A stretch of 64,000 nucleotides of DNA, from IMG/VR virus record IMGVR_UViG_3300048930_000242, positions 62,001 through 126,000 of that record. The stretch is one strand, 5' to 3'. This document shows, piece by piece, positions 32,416 through 40,167 of the stretch. How positions within the stretch are numbered: the stretch's first letter is position 1; each line of letters begins with the position of its first letter. The notes beneath the pieces were generated by a model, which was not told where the DNA came from, did not search any database, and was given only the letters and a program-made list of their open reading frames with translations. The position numbers and the translations under genes are program-made. The stretch is from a virus.

Positions 32416-32781
32416 TTACGAAACCTGAGCGGCCAGGATGAACTCTTCGTAGGTGAACGGAGTGCTCGGCTTGATCAGCTCGATGAGCTTCTCGAAGAGA
32501 GCACGAGCGGCCTTGTCGCCGATCTCGCTCCGCCACGCTTCTTCGGCCATGCTGCGGATGTTCGGATTCGCCGCCATTGCGGAAGCGACCGACGGCTCAA
32601 AGAGACCGAGGTACCATGAGATCAGTTCGGAGCTCTTCGGAATCGGAGTGCCTGCGATAGCGGCATCAAGAACCTCGTGGATCTCTTCTTCGGTGCATCG
32701 ACCTTCATCGACACTCGCTTGGATGGCGCCTTCGATGCGAAAGGCAAGGGCACGGGCGTGAAGCATTTGGGTGGCATTCAT
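32416..32781 (-). CDS. Helical early protein, unknown
   Basis: 121 residues, predicted almost all helical (MLHARALAFRIEGAIQASVDEGRCTEEEIHEVLDAAIAG). The middle holds WYLGLFEPSVASAMAANPNIR. Part of a three-gene operon (33458 to 32416). No family recognised. Confidence 0.6.
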   Translation of the reverse strand: MNATQMLHARALAFRIEGAIQASVDEGRCTEEEIHEVLDAAIAGTPIPKSSELISWYLGLFEPSVASAMAANPNIRSMAEEAWRSEIGDKAARALFEKLIELIKPSTPFTYEEFILAAQVS

Positions 32782-32784
32782 GTG

Positions 32785-33111
32785 TTAGTCTCCTGAGTCT
32801 ACTTGACGGGTTGCGCCGCACTTGGCGCATGTGTGGAGGTAGAGACAATTGCCGATCTTGGCGGTCTCTACCCATTCATGGATGCATTCTTTGGCACGAG
32901 AGGCCGGCACATAGCCATGGCCACCGCACTGGTTGCAAGATCCGGACATGTTGGCGAACAATCGCCACTGTCCGTGACCTTTGCAGACCGGGCAGTCGAC
33001 CGGATCTTTCATGTAGGTCGGAACCTCTCGACGGAAGAGTCCATCGAACATCCGAGGGTCCGGGTTGTGGATCGGGTGCCAGTAGTTCGATTTGATCCAG
33101 AGGTTGCTCAT
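32785..33111 (-). CDS. Zinc-finger protein with DnaJ-like Cys repeats
   Basis: 108 residues from the ATG at 33111, which overlaps the upstream stop as ATGA. CPVCKGHGQW and CNQCGGHGYV are two CxxCxGxG units of the DnaJ zinc-finger type, and HTCAKCGATR near the end is another Cys pair. Such small proteins are frequent in phages; nucleic-acid or protein binding is likely but unproven. Confidence 0.65.
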   Translation of the reverse strand: MSNLWIKSNYWHPIHNPDPRMFDGLFRREVPTYMKDPVDCPVCKGHGQWRLFANMSGSCNQCGGHGYVPASRAKECIHEWVETAKIGNCLYLHTCAKCGATRQVDSGD

Positions 33112-33458
33112 GTCGTCCACACTCGTCCAGTTGCTACGTTCACCAACGTAACGCCAGGTCCAAACTCAGCACGAGCCTCGGCGTCGTTCTTATCGCTCAC
33201 GGTCGCTTGCTTACCGCAAAGAGTCAAAAATGCAGCCAGATCTTCCGCTGCCGCCCGTTTACACGCCAGTAGATCAACCGCCAATCCAATATGGACGGCC
33301 AGTTCAAGACAGTCGGTCGGAGGGACAGCATTATTTGAGTCCCACCTGATGATGCCGTTGGTGATGGTCGCTTCGTTGCGAAGCTGATTAGCCACTCGCT
33401 CGGCGTCCTTGCGGAAGAATTCGTTGGTGGACTGGAGATCTTTGACCAAGTTTGCCAT
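33108..33458 (-). CDS. Helical early protein, unknown
   Basis: 116 residues. N-terminal coiled helix (LVKDLQSTNEFFRKDAERVANQLRN), then LELAVHIGLAVDLLACKRAAAEDLAAFLTLC, then a short beta-like C-terminus. First gene of a three-gene operon after a good early promoter. No family recognised. Confidence 0.6.
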   Translation of the reverse strand: MANLVKDLQSTNEFFRKDAERVANQLRNEATITNGIIRWDSNNAVPPTDCLELAVHIGLAVDLLACKRAAAEDLAAFLTLCGKQATVSDKNDAEARAEFGPGVTLVNVATGRVWTT

Positions 33459-33483
33459 GTTGCTTCTCCTAGACTATGATAGA

Positions 33484-33512
33484 ATTCTACCACAATGGAG
33501 AGGCCTTGTCCA
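33484..33512 (-). promoter_or_regulatory. Early promoter
   Basis: Minus strand: -35 TGGACA, 17-nt spacer, TGTGG then -10 TAGAAT, upstream GTTTACAATTG-like box. It drives the 33458-32416 operon. Confidence 0.7.
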
Positions 33513-33527
33513 GTGTTCAATTGTAAA

Positions 33528-33890
33528 CTATAATGCACTCGGTAGAAGGTTCGAGAAGCTCTTTGGAAGAAGCACGTTCGGAGTGTGACCCTTGAAGAAC
33601 GGAGCGATGTCACCAGGCTTGTAGCCGGCCAAGCCGCAGCCGATCTTCACAACCTCGAATTCTAACTCCGGATGCTCCTTTGCGTAGACCAAGAACCTGG
33701 AGACCGCCGCCTGGATGTATGAAAGCGGAAGAGTCCGAAGGAACTTGTCCTTGGTTGGGATCCCATAAGCGTCTCCGGTCCGGCCTTCTCCTACCTTAAG
33801 TTGAGCACCATAGGCCTGACGAGCATGAAGAGCCGAGCCAGCTCCGTGAATGCCGGCCAGATTAGAACCAAAGACAAAGATCCGCTTCAT
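33528..33890 (-). CDS. Macro-domain-like phage protein
   Basis: 120 residues. RIFVFGSNLAGIHGAGSALHARQAYGA, GDAYGIPTKDKFLRTLPLSYIQAAVSRF and FEVVKIGCGLAGYKPGDIAPFF match a family (often labelled A1S_2505-like in phage annotation) with a macro-domain-like layout: a FxSNLxGxHGxGxA loop and an IGCGxAG loop that would hold ADP-ribose or a related nucleotide. Possible role in handling ADP-ribose products is inferred. The start overlaps the next gene by 4 bp. Confidence 0.65.
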   Translation of the reverse strand: MKRIFVFGSNLAGIHGAGSALHARQAYGAQLKVGEGRTGDAYGIPTKDKFLRTLPLSYIQAAVSRFLVYAKEHPELEFEVVKIGCGLAGYKPGDIAPFFKGHTPNVLLPKSFSNLLPSAL

Positions 33891-34102
33891 GGCAACTTCA
33901 CCTTCCCAAAGAATCCATCGATGCGTTCATAAAGTCCGGCCTTCTTCAAGACCGACAGGTGACCGGACAATTCGGCCTTGGTCCATCCAGTCTCTTGGAC
34001 GGCGGCCTCAATGTAGACACCTCCCCATCCGAGATCCTCCCAGCAGACCTTGCCGCGGAGGATTCCAAGAAGTTTCTCGGTGTCCTCATCCAATCCGTTC
34101 AA
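33887..34102 (-). CDS. Small winged-helix-like protein
   Basis: 71 residues. GGVYIEAAVQETGWTKAELSGHLSVLKKAGLYERIDGFFGKVKL has the helix-turn-helix then wing pattern of small winged-helix DNA-binding proteins. It could be a regulator. It lies between, and overlaps, the macro-like and 34086-34697 genes. Confidence 0.55.
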   Translation of the reverse strand: MNGLDEDTEKLLGILRGKVCWEDLGWGGVYIEAAVQETGWTKAELSGHLSVLKKAGLYERIDGFFGKVKLP

Positions 34103-34697
34103 GTTCTTTCTTCGCTTTTGTCAAGCGTTCCTCGATGGCCTCAATCTCGCGGAGCTTTGCATTCTTCAGATTGGAAGACTTGACCTTGTTATCCTGAGCC
34201 ACCTTTTTATCAAACTCCTCGGCGGTCATAAAAAGGTACACTCCGGGAAAGGTATGCTCGCTCTCTTCATCCGATCCACCGCGGCATCCGTAGATCAAAC
34301 AGGTCATCGTCAAGGCACCGGAAATCGTGCTATCGCGAAGACCAATGATGCGGTCAAATTGAAATCCAAGATGATAAGCAATGTCCTTGAGTCGAGGAAT
34401 AAGTGAACCAAGAAGATCGCCACGCTTATTCTCAAGCATATCGATCTCATGTCCGAGTTTATCGTATTCTTGCCATGCAGTTTGGTTGTCGTTCATTGCT
34501 GATTCTCCGTTCATTGTCGTTAGGCCTTTAAAGGCCTTTCTGATCTCTATTGCGAAGACACCGTGACATTTGTCGGCAATAGTGTTCCAAGCATTCTGGT
34601 GGATCGTCCAGACTTGGCGAGCCTTGTCCCAGTATCCACCAACCTTCTTGATGAGATGCCGGTGGGCGTAAGTCGCTCCGTGAAGTGTGAGTCTCAT
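34086..34697 (-). CDS. DUF5710-like N-terminus with coiled-coil C-terminus
   Basis: 203 residues. Residues 1-30, LHGATYAHRHLIKKVGGYWDKARQVWTI, resemble the small DUF5710-type module (Y..K...K.LGG.WD...K.W.I) found in plasmid and phage DNA-processing proteins. Residues 75-110 and 165-203 are coiled helices (LKNAKLREIEAIEERLTKAKKELERIG). Function unknown. Confidence 0.55.
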   Translation of the reverse strand: MRLTLHGATYAHRHLIKKVGGYWDKARQVWTIHQNAWNTIADKCHGVFAIEIRKAFKGLTTMNGESAMNDNQTAWQEYDKLGHEIDMLENKRGDLLGSLIPRLKDIAYHLGFQFDRIIGLRDSTISGALTMTCLIYGCRGGSDEESEHTFPGVYLFMTAEEFDKKVAQDNKVKSSNLKNAKLREIEAIEERLTKAKKELERIG

Positions 34698-34743
34698 GGG
34701 CTTTCGCTCTCGTCAATCCAGCAAATGCAGTTCCACACCGAGT

Positions 34744-35055
34744 TCATTCGCATTCCACTCCTACCATTGATTGGTTGCCATTGCCAGTGTGAACCTTGAA
34801 AACCGGAGTGAGCGTTCGATGGAAGTAGAGAAGTCCTTGTACACAGATAGTTGGGACCAAGTCCTTGTAGACCAATTTGGCAGCCGGAGGAGGCAACATG
34901 GTCTCATCGCAGAACTTCGGCCGCTCGGTCGGAACTTCAAGAGCAACCGCGTCGGTCAAGCATCCAACTCGTTGTCCGCAGACGTCATGACAAATCTTGA
35001 TCGGATTTGAACTGATGATTCCAGCAAAGAGAACTGATGCAATTAGAGTGTTCAT
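34744..35055 (-). CDS. Predicted exported protein with several Cys
   Basis: 103 residues. The N-terminus (MNTLIASVLFAGIISS) could be a short signal peptide. Six Cys in the mature part (HDVCGQRVGC, FCDE, TICV, VECE) suggest disulphides in the periplasm. No family recognised. Confidence 0.55.
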   Translation of the reverse strand: MNTLIASVLFAGIISSNPIKICHDVCGQRVGCLTDAVALEVPTERPKFCDETMLPPPAAKLVYKDLVPTICVQGLLYFHRTLTPVFKVHTGNGNQSMVGVECE

Positions 35056-35064
35056 GTTGATTCC

Positions 35065-35304
35065 TTAGGAGACTCGAACGAGACCAGAGAGATGTTCACT
35101 GAATGTGCGCGCCCACTTCTTGAAGAAGTACTTCGTCAACCAGCCAAATTCCAGAGTAGCGTTCGGAGTCAACTTGGCGACTCGAGAAATCCTCCAACTA
35201 TCTGAGAACGCCCACCGAGTGGCCGAGAAAGCCGCTTTCCAGATTGGCATGAAGAAGACAATTGCAAAGCAGACGGCGAAACCAAGCCAAAATTCGTAAC
35301 TCAT
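35065..35304 (-). CDS. Small membrane protein, one TM
   Basis: 79 residues from the ATG at 35304, which overlaps the upstream stop as TGATG. N-terminal membrane segment EFWLGFAVCFAIVFFMPIW, then a basic tail with aromatic residues. Function unknown. Confidence 0.55.
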   Translation of the reverse strand: MSYEFWLGFAVCFAIVFFMPIWKAAFSATRWAFSDSWRISRVAKLTPNATLEFGWLTKYFFKKWARTFSEHLSGLVRVS

Positions 35305-35582
35305 CACACCGATTCCTCTTGGATGTAGTTGTCGCCAACCGTCTCGTCCATCTCGAAGTGATCCATCCGGAGCAACTTGAGGAAGAGACTGTAGGAGATG
35401 TCATGGTAGACGCGACCGCAGTTGGCCGAGCCAGCACGACCAGAGATGATGATCCGCTCACAACCGATAGAACCGTCGGCATAAGTCCAGAAAGCCTTCG
35501 GGTAGACTCGGCCGGTCACTCGGACTCGCTTGCCGGCAAAGAAGGCGATGAAGTGGATGTAGCGGACCTTGTACTCGTTCAT
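35304..35582 (-). CDS. Small early protein, unknown
   Basis: 92 residues from the ATG at 35582, chosen because GGAG lies 6 bp upstream; ATG at 35594 is an alternative. The sequence KVRYIHFIAFFAGKRVRVTGRVYPKAFWTYADGS suggests beta strands. No family recognised. Confidence 0.55.
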   Translation of the reverse strand: MNEYKVRYIHFIAFFAGKRVRVTGRVYPKAFWTYADGSIGCERIIISGRAGSANCGRVYHDISYSLFLKLLRMDHFEMDETVGDNYIQEESV

Positions 35583-35605
35583 GACCATCTCCATTTGTTA
35601 GGATG

Positions 35606-35634
35606 ATTCTAACACAATGGAGAGAGCATGTCCA
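35606..35634 (-). promoter_or_regulatory. Early promoter
   Basis: Minus strand: -35 TGGACA, 17-nt spacer, TGTGT then -10 TAGAAT. It drives 35304-35582 and probably the three genes after it. Confidence 0.7.
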
Positions 35635-35661
35635 GTGCCTTGAGTCACTTGTTCCGAAAGT

Positions 35662-35862
35662 TTACAATTCGCAGCCGCCGATGCCGATGTCCACGATTTT
35701 GATCATTTCGCCGTCTTGGCCAAAGTCCATGGTCTCGTAGACATCGAAGTCGGTTCCGTCCGCCTGGCGACCCCAGAAGCGAGCATTGAAGCCGTCTGTG
35801 ATGGTGACTTCCAGGTCTTGGTTGAGCGCCTGGAGCTTCTCAATGAGTTCTTTGACTTTCAT
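35662..35862 (-). CDS. Small early protein, unknown
   Basis: 66 residues from the ATG at 35862. Pattern MKVKELIEKLQALNQDLEVTITDGFNARFWGRQ is widespread in small phage proteins (a helix that starts KVKELIEKL..L..D.EV). Acidic C-terminus ending GGCEL. Role unknown. Confidence 0.65.
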   Translation of the reverse strand: MKVKELIEKLQALNQDLEVTITDGFNARFWGRQADGTDFDVYETMDFGQDGEMIKIVDIGIGGCEL

Positions 35863-35896
35863 TGCCTTCTTTTCTATCCTATGCTGGATTAGATAG

Positions 35897-35925
35897 ATCA
35901 TACCACATCCGTGATCGCTTGTCCA
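35897..35925 (-). promoter_or_regulatory. Early promoter
   Basis: Minus strand: -35 TGGACA, 17-nt spacer, TGTGG then -10 TATGAT. It faces away from the plus-strand fibre block that starts at 35953. Confidence 0.7.
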
Positions 35926-35952
35926 CATCCAAGGATAGAAGTTTACAATCTC

Positions 35953-36567
35953 ATGAGTTCAATCCCTCAGCGTCAGATCTCCTTCACGGCCGGGCAGACA
36001 TTCTTTGACCAAGTCATCTGGTGTCAAGGCGCCAGAGTTTACAAGCAGGTCGCTTCGGTCACCACTGGTCTGCCAACAAAAATTCGAGTGCCAGGCCACG
36101 GCATCCCATTGGAATTGACCATCGCCGTGTGGTTCGACAATTTCGTGACGGCCAAAGGTTCATTCTCTTCCGGCAAGCATTACTTTGCTTTCGCCGAAGA
36201 TGAGAACACTATCGTCTTGATCGACGACAATACGACCAATGAAACGATCAGTCAATACGGCACGATGTTCTATATTCCTCCGGTTGACCTGTTACAAACC
36301 ACGGTCTATGCGGATTTCAAATACAAAGCTTCAGATACGACGGCGCTGATTGATGCTTCTTCGTTGGCTCCTAACGCTATTTTCGAAATCGTTTCTCCTG
36401 GGCTTATCAGAATGGAACTTACTCCGGCTCATACAAAGACTCTGATCGGGTCTTCAAGAAAGGCCGTTTCCGGTGTGGCTCAAATCGAACTCCATAACGA
36501 AGCCGGCCAGGTATTCAGGCCTTGGGACTACGCCTGGGAAGTGCATCCAGAAGGAACCAGAGAATGA
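35953..36567 (+). CDS. Tail fibre/adhesin subunit
   Basis: 204 residues from the ATG at 35953. N-terminal beta region (RQISFTAGQTFFDQVIWCQGARVYKQVASVTTG), then a C-terminal domain with LIRMELTPAHTKTLIGSSRKAVSGVAQIEL and RPWDYAWEVHPEGTRE. That C-terminal domain recurs in the 36928-37221 gene. First gene of a plus-strand block of fibre-like genes inside a minus-strand early region. A clear late promoter is not seen before it. Confidence 0.65.
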   Translation: MSSIPQRQISFTAGQTFFDQVIWCQGARVYKQVASVTTGLPTKIRVPGHGIPLELTIAVWFDNFVTAKGSFSSGKHYFAFAEDENTIVLIDDNTTNETISQYGTMFYIPPVDLLQTTVYADFKYKASDTTALIDASSLAPNAIFEIVSPGLIRMELTPAHTKTLIGSSRKAVSGVAQIELHNEAGQVFRPWDYAWEVHPEGTRE

Positions 36568-36992
36568 GTAATGTAGCTTTGGTTTGGCCTGAGCACCAGG
36601 TTCTTATCTTCGGAGCTTCTCAGCCGTTTCCAGGAGTCTCTGGAGGTGGGTTTGTCGTTGATGTTCAAGAGTTCTTTGAGTCCGGAGAATGGACCAAGCC
36701 GGAAGACGCTCAGGAGATTGAAATTCACCTTTGGTCGGCCGGCTCTGGTGGTGGCGGCGGTGCGTATTCAACAATTACCCAATCTGGTGGTGGAGGCGGC
36801 GCGGCCGGAGGAGTTTATCAAACAGCTAAGATTCCCGCTTCGGCGGCTGGTTTAACCGAACTAGTGATAGTTGGTCTTGGAGGAATTGGTGGACTCGGAG
36901 CGACCACACCCGGAGGCTCTGGAGGAAATGGCGAAGCCGCCGATCGACACCACTGGTTTAACATTCGTGGCTCAGTTCAAAAAGAGCGCTAG
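36564..36992 (+). CDS. Gly-rich fibre protein, apparently cut short
   Basis: 142 residues from the ATG at 36564, which overlaps the previous stop. ESGEWTKPEDAQEIEIHLWSAGSGGGGG followed by several Gly runs is the polyglycine-type domain of phage adhesins and fibre tips. After GGSGGNG near residue 121 the frame runs into sequence that encodes another fibre domain in the +1 frame, so the last 20 residues look accidental. It may be a recombination product. Confidence 0.5.
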   Translation: MSNVALVWPEHQVLIFGASQPFPGVSGGGFVVDVQEFFESGEWTKPEDAQEIEIHLWSAGSGGGGGAYSTITQSGGGGGAAGGVYQTAKIPASAAGLTELVIVGLGGIGGLGATTPGGSGGNGEAADRHHWFNIRGSVQKER

Positions 36993-37221
36993 TTCTCCAA
37001 CTCTTCTGGAGATTCGCTCGGATGGAGTCTCTCCTGGATTCACTCTCCCGGGTAACGGCATTATCTCTATGGAGCTCACTCCAGATCAAACCAGAAGCCT
37101 TCTTGGATTCAGCAAGAGTTCCATCAGTGGAATCGCCCAGGTAGAGGCTATTAATGGAACTCTTCAGGTGTCTCGTCCTTGGGATTATGTATGGACCGTG
37201 TCCTATGAAGGAACTCAGTGA
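36928..37221 (+). CDS. Fibre C-terminal domain, paralogue of 35953-36567
   Basis: 97 residues from the ATG at 36928. ISMELTPDQTRSLLGFSKSSISGIAQVEAINGTLQVSRPWDYVWTVSYEGTQ is clearly related to the C-terminus of the 35953-36567 protein. It overlaps the truncated Gly-rich frame by 65 bp. It could be expressed separately (GGAGGAA sits 2-8 bp before the ATG) or be the lost 3' half of a fused gene. Confidence 0.5.
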   Translation: MAKPPIDTTGLTFVAQFKKSASSPTLLEIRSDGVSPGFTLPGNGIISMELTPDQTRSLLGFSKSSISGIAQVEAINGTLQVSRPWDYVWTVSYEGTQ

Positions 37222-37655
37222 TGCTTCAATCCATTGTCTTGTTCCCAGACACAAACTCGATAATCATAGAGCAACCGAAGGAAGAGAATAGCGCCGTCAT
37301 CATTTTCGGGCCTTCGGTCTATCCGGCGAACCAACGAGGCCCTCAGGGAATCCAAGGAGAAACTGGCCCACAAGGAGCTCAAGGCATTCAGGGAGAGACC
37401 GGTCCACAAGGTCCTCAGGGAATCCAAGGAGAGACAGGCCCTCAGGGACTTCCTGGAGTAGACGCGACGGTTCATGCAAGAAGGCAGGAGCATTCTACTC
37501 CATATCTCTACGCCGGCACAGCGCCGACCAATAGCTTAGAAAGCGATCCGGTCTGGAGAATCACTAGATTGACATACACAAACGGATCTTTGACGGCCAC
37601 TCAATTGGCCGAAAATGTCACTTGGACCGGCCGAGCCGGTCATACCTACATCTGA
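37221..37655 (+). CDS. Fibre protein with collagen-like repeats
   Basis: 144 residues from the ATG at 37221 (TGATG overlap). After an N-terminal strand region, residues about 40-75 consist of collagen-like triplets GPQGIQGETGPQGAQG and similar. Such triplets trimerise phage fibres. The C-terminus (WRITRLTYTNGSLTATQLAENVTWTGRAGHTYI) is a short beta domain. Confidence 0.68.
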   Translation: MLQSIVLFPDTNSIIIEQPKEENSAVIIFGPSVYPANQRGPQGIQGETGPQGAQGIQGETGPQGPQGIQGETGPQGLPGVDATVHARRQEHSTPYLYAGTAPTNSLESDPVWRITRLTYTNGSLTATQLAENVTWTGRAGHTYI

Positions 37656-37665
37656 GGATCGAGCG

Positions 37666-37986
37666 ATGGCATTCACCGGCAACACCCCCGACTTCCCTTT
37701 CCGTGGCGTGAGCCTGATCACGTCGCCGGCGTTCGGCCCGACGTCAGTCGAGGGCCGTGTCGTGATCCAGTGCCAGCCGTATGGCGTGGTCGACGGGCAG
37801 ATCGTGCGGCCGATGACAACCGTCGACGTCGACGGGGTGCCGACCGAGGTCGTGGACACGTCGCGCAACACGTCGCGGAGCTTTGTTGACGCCTACGCGG
37901 CGGCGGCGGGGAATCCGGCCTATGCGCAGGCGCTGGCGCTGATCTCGCAGGGGATTCAACTCCTGATCGACGCCGAGGGTCTTTGA
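37666..37986 (+). CDS. Small protein of alien GC-rich composition
   Basis: 106 residues from the ATG at 37666. It contains TGNTPDFPFRGVSLITSPAFG..VEGRVVIQCQPYGVVDG and an Ala-rich C-terminal helix. Codons are rich in CG-ending forms, unlike neighbours, and the shift begins right at this start. It precedes the adhesin gene by 1 bp and may be its connector or chaperone. No family recognised. Confidence 0.55.
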   Translation: MAFTGNTPDFPFRGVSLITSPAFGPTSVEGRVVIQCQPYGVVDGQIVRPMTTVDVDGVPTEVVDTSRNTSRSFVDAYAAAAGNPAYAQALALISQGIQLLIDAEGL

Positions 37987-37987
37987 T

Positions 37988-39061
37988 ATGGCAGATAAAT
38001 GGCCGCTTGCCGACGGTGTCTGGTCGAACGCTGCAAACTGGAACGGCGGCACAAAACCAATAACCGGCGACGTCGTTTATGCGGACAACCGGATCGTCGC
38101 GATTGACGAGACGCCGGCAAGCGGCATCACGCTGCGGAATAGCGCGCGGTCCGGCGGGACAGCCGGCGGGCAGTTCACTATCGCCATTAACTTGACGCTG
38201 ACGCTTAATGTCGAGGGGTGGACACAAACGACTGCTGGTGGATTTTTGAATACTAGCGGAACCGCCAATGTCACAATTATTGGGAATGTAACATGGGCGG
38301 TCAGTCAATCGCTGGATGCCAGATATGCGATAAACCATGCCAGCACCGGGAGTCTTGTCGTTGTTGGAGCTGTCGTTAGCACTTCGACGCGCTCATCTGG
38401 CGGGGCAATCGCGGTTAATGCAGGCGGTCCAGTTTCCATTGTTGGCAACGTATCAAGCACGGCAGGATCGCCCGCTGTATCTTATTTCGCTTCATCCACT
38501 TTAACTATTACCGGCAATGTAACAAACAGTGGAAGCAGCGCCACGGTTTCGTCGGTTGTGGCTCAAACGGTAAACGTCATCGGGAACTTAATCGGCGGCG
38601 CAAGTTATGCCGTTGGTAACGGTAACACGTCGCAAGTGTTTATTGTCGACGTTGTTGGGAATGTAAGCGCGGGTGCTTCGCCGGCCGTATTAATGGCTTC
38701 GCCTTCTGGCTCGGTGACTGTCACCGGCAACTTAACGAATAATGTTGCTGTCATGGCAATATATTCACCAAGACTGCGTTTGGGAGCCACTCAGCCGACG
38801 TACTGGCAGCTCTACACGCCGACTGGCGTCGACCGCCGCCTCTACACCGCAGACAGCGTCGGCGGCAACCCGGCGACGTCCAACGTGCGCCTCGGCACGA
38901 CCTACGGGCCGGCATCGGAGTTGACCGGCACGTTGGCGGTGCCGCCTGCGTCGGCGGTCGGTGCGGGGGTGCCGGTCGACAATACGGTCGGAACTGCGGT
39001 CTGGACGGCGGAGCAGATCAGCGCTGCGCTGGCGCCGTTGTTTGCCGCCTACGGCTCTTAA
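37988..39061 (+). CDS. Beta-helix adhesin/tail protein, probably acquired
   Basis: 357 residues. DKWPLADGVWSNAANWNGGT at the start is an autotransporter/dockerin-like GxWxxxxNW motif. Residues 60-260 hold many V-x-G-N-V strands (TIIGNVTW, SIVGNVSS, TITGNVTNS, VNVIGNLIGG, VTVTGNLTN) that would stack into a beta-helix. A C-terminal region, LRLGATQPTYWQLYTPTGVDRRLYTADSVG, ends with a helix. The ends of the gene are very GC-rich and the middle is not, so it may be mosaic. It converges with the minus-strand gene at 39062. Confidence 0.6.
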   Translation: MADKWPLADGVWSNAANWNGGTKPITGDVVYADNRIVAIDETPASGITLRNSARSGGTAGGQFTIAINLTLTLNVEGWTQTTAGGFLNTSGTANVTIIGNVTWAVSQSLDARYAINHASTGSLVVVGAVVSTSTRSSGGAIAVNAGGPVSIVGNVSSTAGSPAVSYFASSTLTITGNVTNSGSSATVSSVVAQTVNVIGNLIGGASYAVGNGNTSQVFIVDVVGNVSAGASPAVLMASPSGSVTVTGNLTNNVAVMAIYSPRLRLGATQPTYWQLYTPTGVDRRLYTADSVGGNPATSNVRLGTTYGPASELTGTLAVPPASAVGAGVPVDNTVGTAVWTAEQISAALAPLFAAYGS

Positions 39062-39283
39062 TCACCGGTCTCCTGGAGTGTATCCGAGGAACTCTTCCTC
39101 GGTCATTCCATTCCAAGTATGGCCATCGCCTTCAACATCGAAGATATAGCTCATAAAATGCCTTTGCTTGGTCTGACGAATCGTGAAGGTGGCGACTCCG
39201 TATCGATTCCGGCCGGTCGCCTTTTCTCCTAGTCGGACCTGACGTCCGGCTTCTCGCCATTCCAGGTAGGTCTTACTTTCCAT
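39062..39283 (-). CDS. Small protein with ArdC-like motif
   Basis: 73 residues. YLEWREAGRQVRLGEKATGRNRYGVATFTIRQTK resembles the W...GRQVxKGEKA...A.F...QT stretch at the N-terminus of ArdC-like antirestriction/ssDNA-binding proteins. Only that stretch is present, so the label is tentative. Confidence 0.5.
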   Translation of the reverse strand: MESKTYLEWREAGRQVRLGEKATGRNRYGVATFTIRQTKQRHFMSYIFDVEGDGHTWNGMTEEEFLGYTPGDR

Positions 39284-39284
39284 A

Positions 39285-39449
39285 TCAAGCCGCCTTGATT
39301 GACTTCACGAACTCGTTGGCCCAATAGACCGTCAAGATCAAATCCAGACCGACCAGCCACGGATTCTGACTGAGAGCTCCGGCCGAAACTGCGAAGAATA
39401 AACAGATCAGAAGAGAGATCTGAGACCAATTGCGCTTCAAGAAATCCAT
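39285..39449 (-). CDS. Small membrane protein, 54 residues
   Basis: Starts at the ATG at 39449 with GAAGGAG 7 bp upstream, a strong site. Two adjacent hydrophobic stretches (ISLLICLFFAVSAGAL and WLVGLDLILTVYW) and a short polar end. The stop is 1 bp from the next start. Function unknown. Confidence 0.6.
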   Translation of the reverse strand: MDFLKRNWSQISLLICLFFAVSAGALSQNPWLVGLDLILTVYWANEFVKSIKAA

Positions 39450-39463
39450 TGCGATTCTCCTTC

Positions 39464-40156
39464 TCAGACGATGATGGTGTTCACGAGCTTCAGCACGTTT
39501 GTCATGAAGACATGTTTGCCGAGGACCGGATTGTCGTAGAACTGGTTGACCAGAGTGAAGTCGACCAGATTCCGTGAGATCTGAGCCTCCGAGGCGTGAC
39601 TTCGGAACTCCTCTTTGCTGGTCGCTCCGATCGAACTCCCAAGAGCCTCGACCTGGATGATCACTCCGCCCATCTGGCGGATTGCCTCGGCCTCGTTATC
39701 GAAGCGCACGTCGGTGATCACCGTGAAGTAGCCATTGGCCTTGTTCTTCTGGACGTTCCGACGGACAATGTCCAGCCAGATTGAGTCCGAGATCATGTTT
39801 CGGCCCCAGTCTGTGCCGAGAGTCTGGAGCATGAACCGCAATGACTTGCCTCCGAACTCCGGTATAGGGTCGTTCTTGCCGACTCCACCGTGCTCTTTGT
39901 AGATCTTGTCTACGTCGATTCCGAGACACTTGATCATCTTGCGGATCGGCTCGGCGAAGGACTCTCGCTTGACACGGATACCGGAAGACTCGATCGCATC
40001 TCCGGCCGAGTCCTTGCCGGAGCCGGCTTTTCCGGCGAAACCAATCACCGGAATCTTGATATCTTGGAAACCTTCGGACTTCTTGAAGATCTGCTGGTAG
40101 AAGGCATTCGCGACCTTCTCAAAATCAATGATGGCCGCTTGGCCCAACTTAGACAT
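39464..40156 (-). CDS. 1: Deoxynucleoside monophosphate kinase (gp1-like)
   Basis: 230 residues (T4 gp1 has 241). The P-loop GFAGKAGSGKDS at 39-50 and RFMLQTLGTDWGRNMISDSIWLDIV, VITDVRFDNEAEAIRQMGG and SHASE match the phage dNMP kinase family that phosphorylates dGMP, dTMP and related nucleotides. It supports DNA synthesis with DHFR. Confidence 0.9.
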   Translation of the reverse strand: MSKLGQAAIIDFEKVANAFYQQIFKKSEGFQDIKIPVIGFAGKAGSGKDSAGDAIESSGIRVKRESFAEPIRKMIKCLGIDVDKIYKEHGGVGKNDPIPEFGGKSLRFMLQTLGTDWGRNMISDSIWLDIVRRNVQKNKANGYFTVITDVRFDNEAEAIRQMGGVIIQVEALGSSIGATSKEEFRSHASEAQISRNLVDFTLVNQFYDNPVLGKHVFMTNVLKLVNTIIV

Positions 40157-40167
40157 TCACATTCTCC

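Noticed and set aside
36564-36992. Programmed frameshift in the Gly-rich fibre gene
   Set aside because: No slippery heptamer or downstream structure comparable to the one at 16036 is visible; recombination or mutation is simpler.
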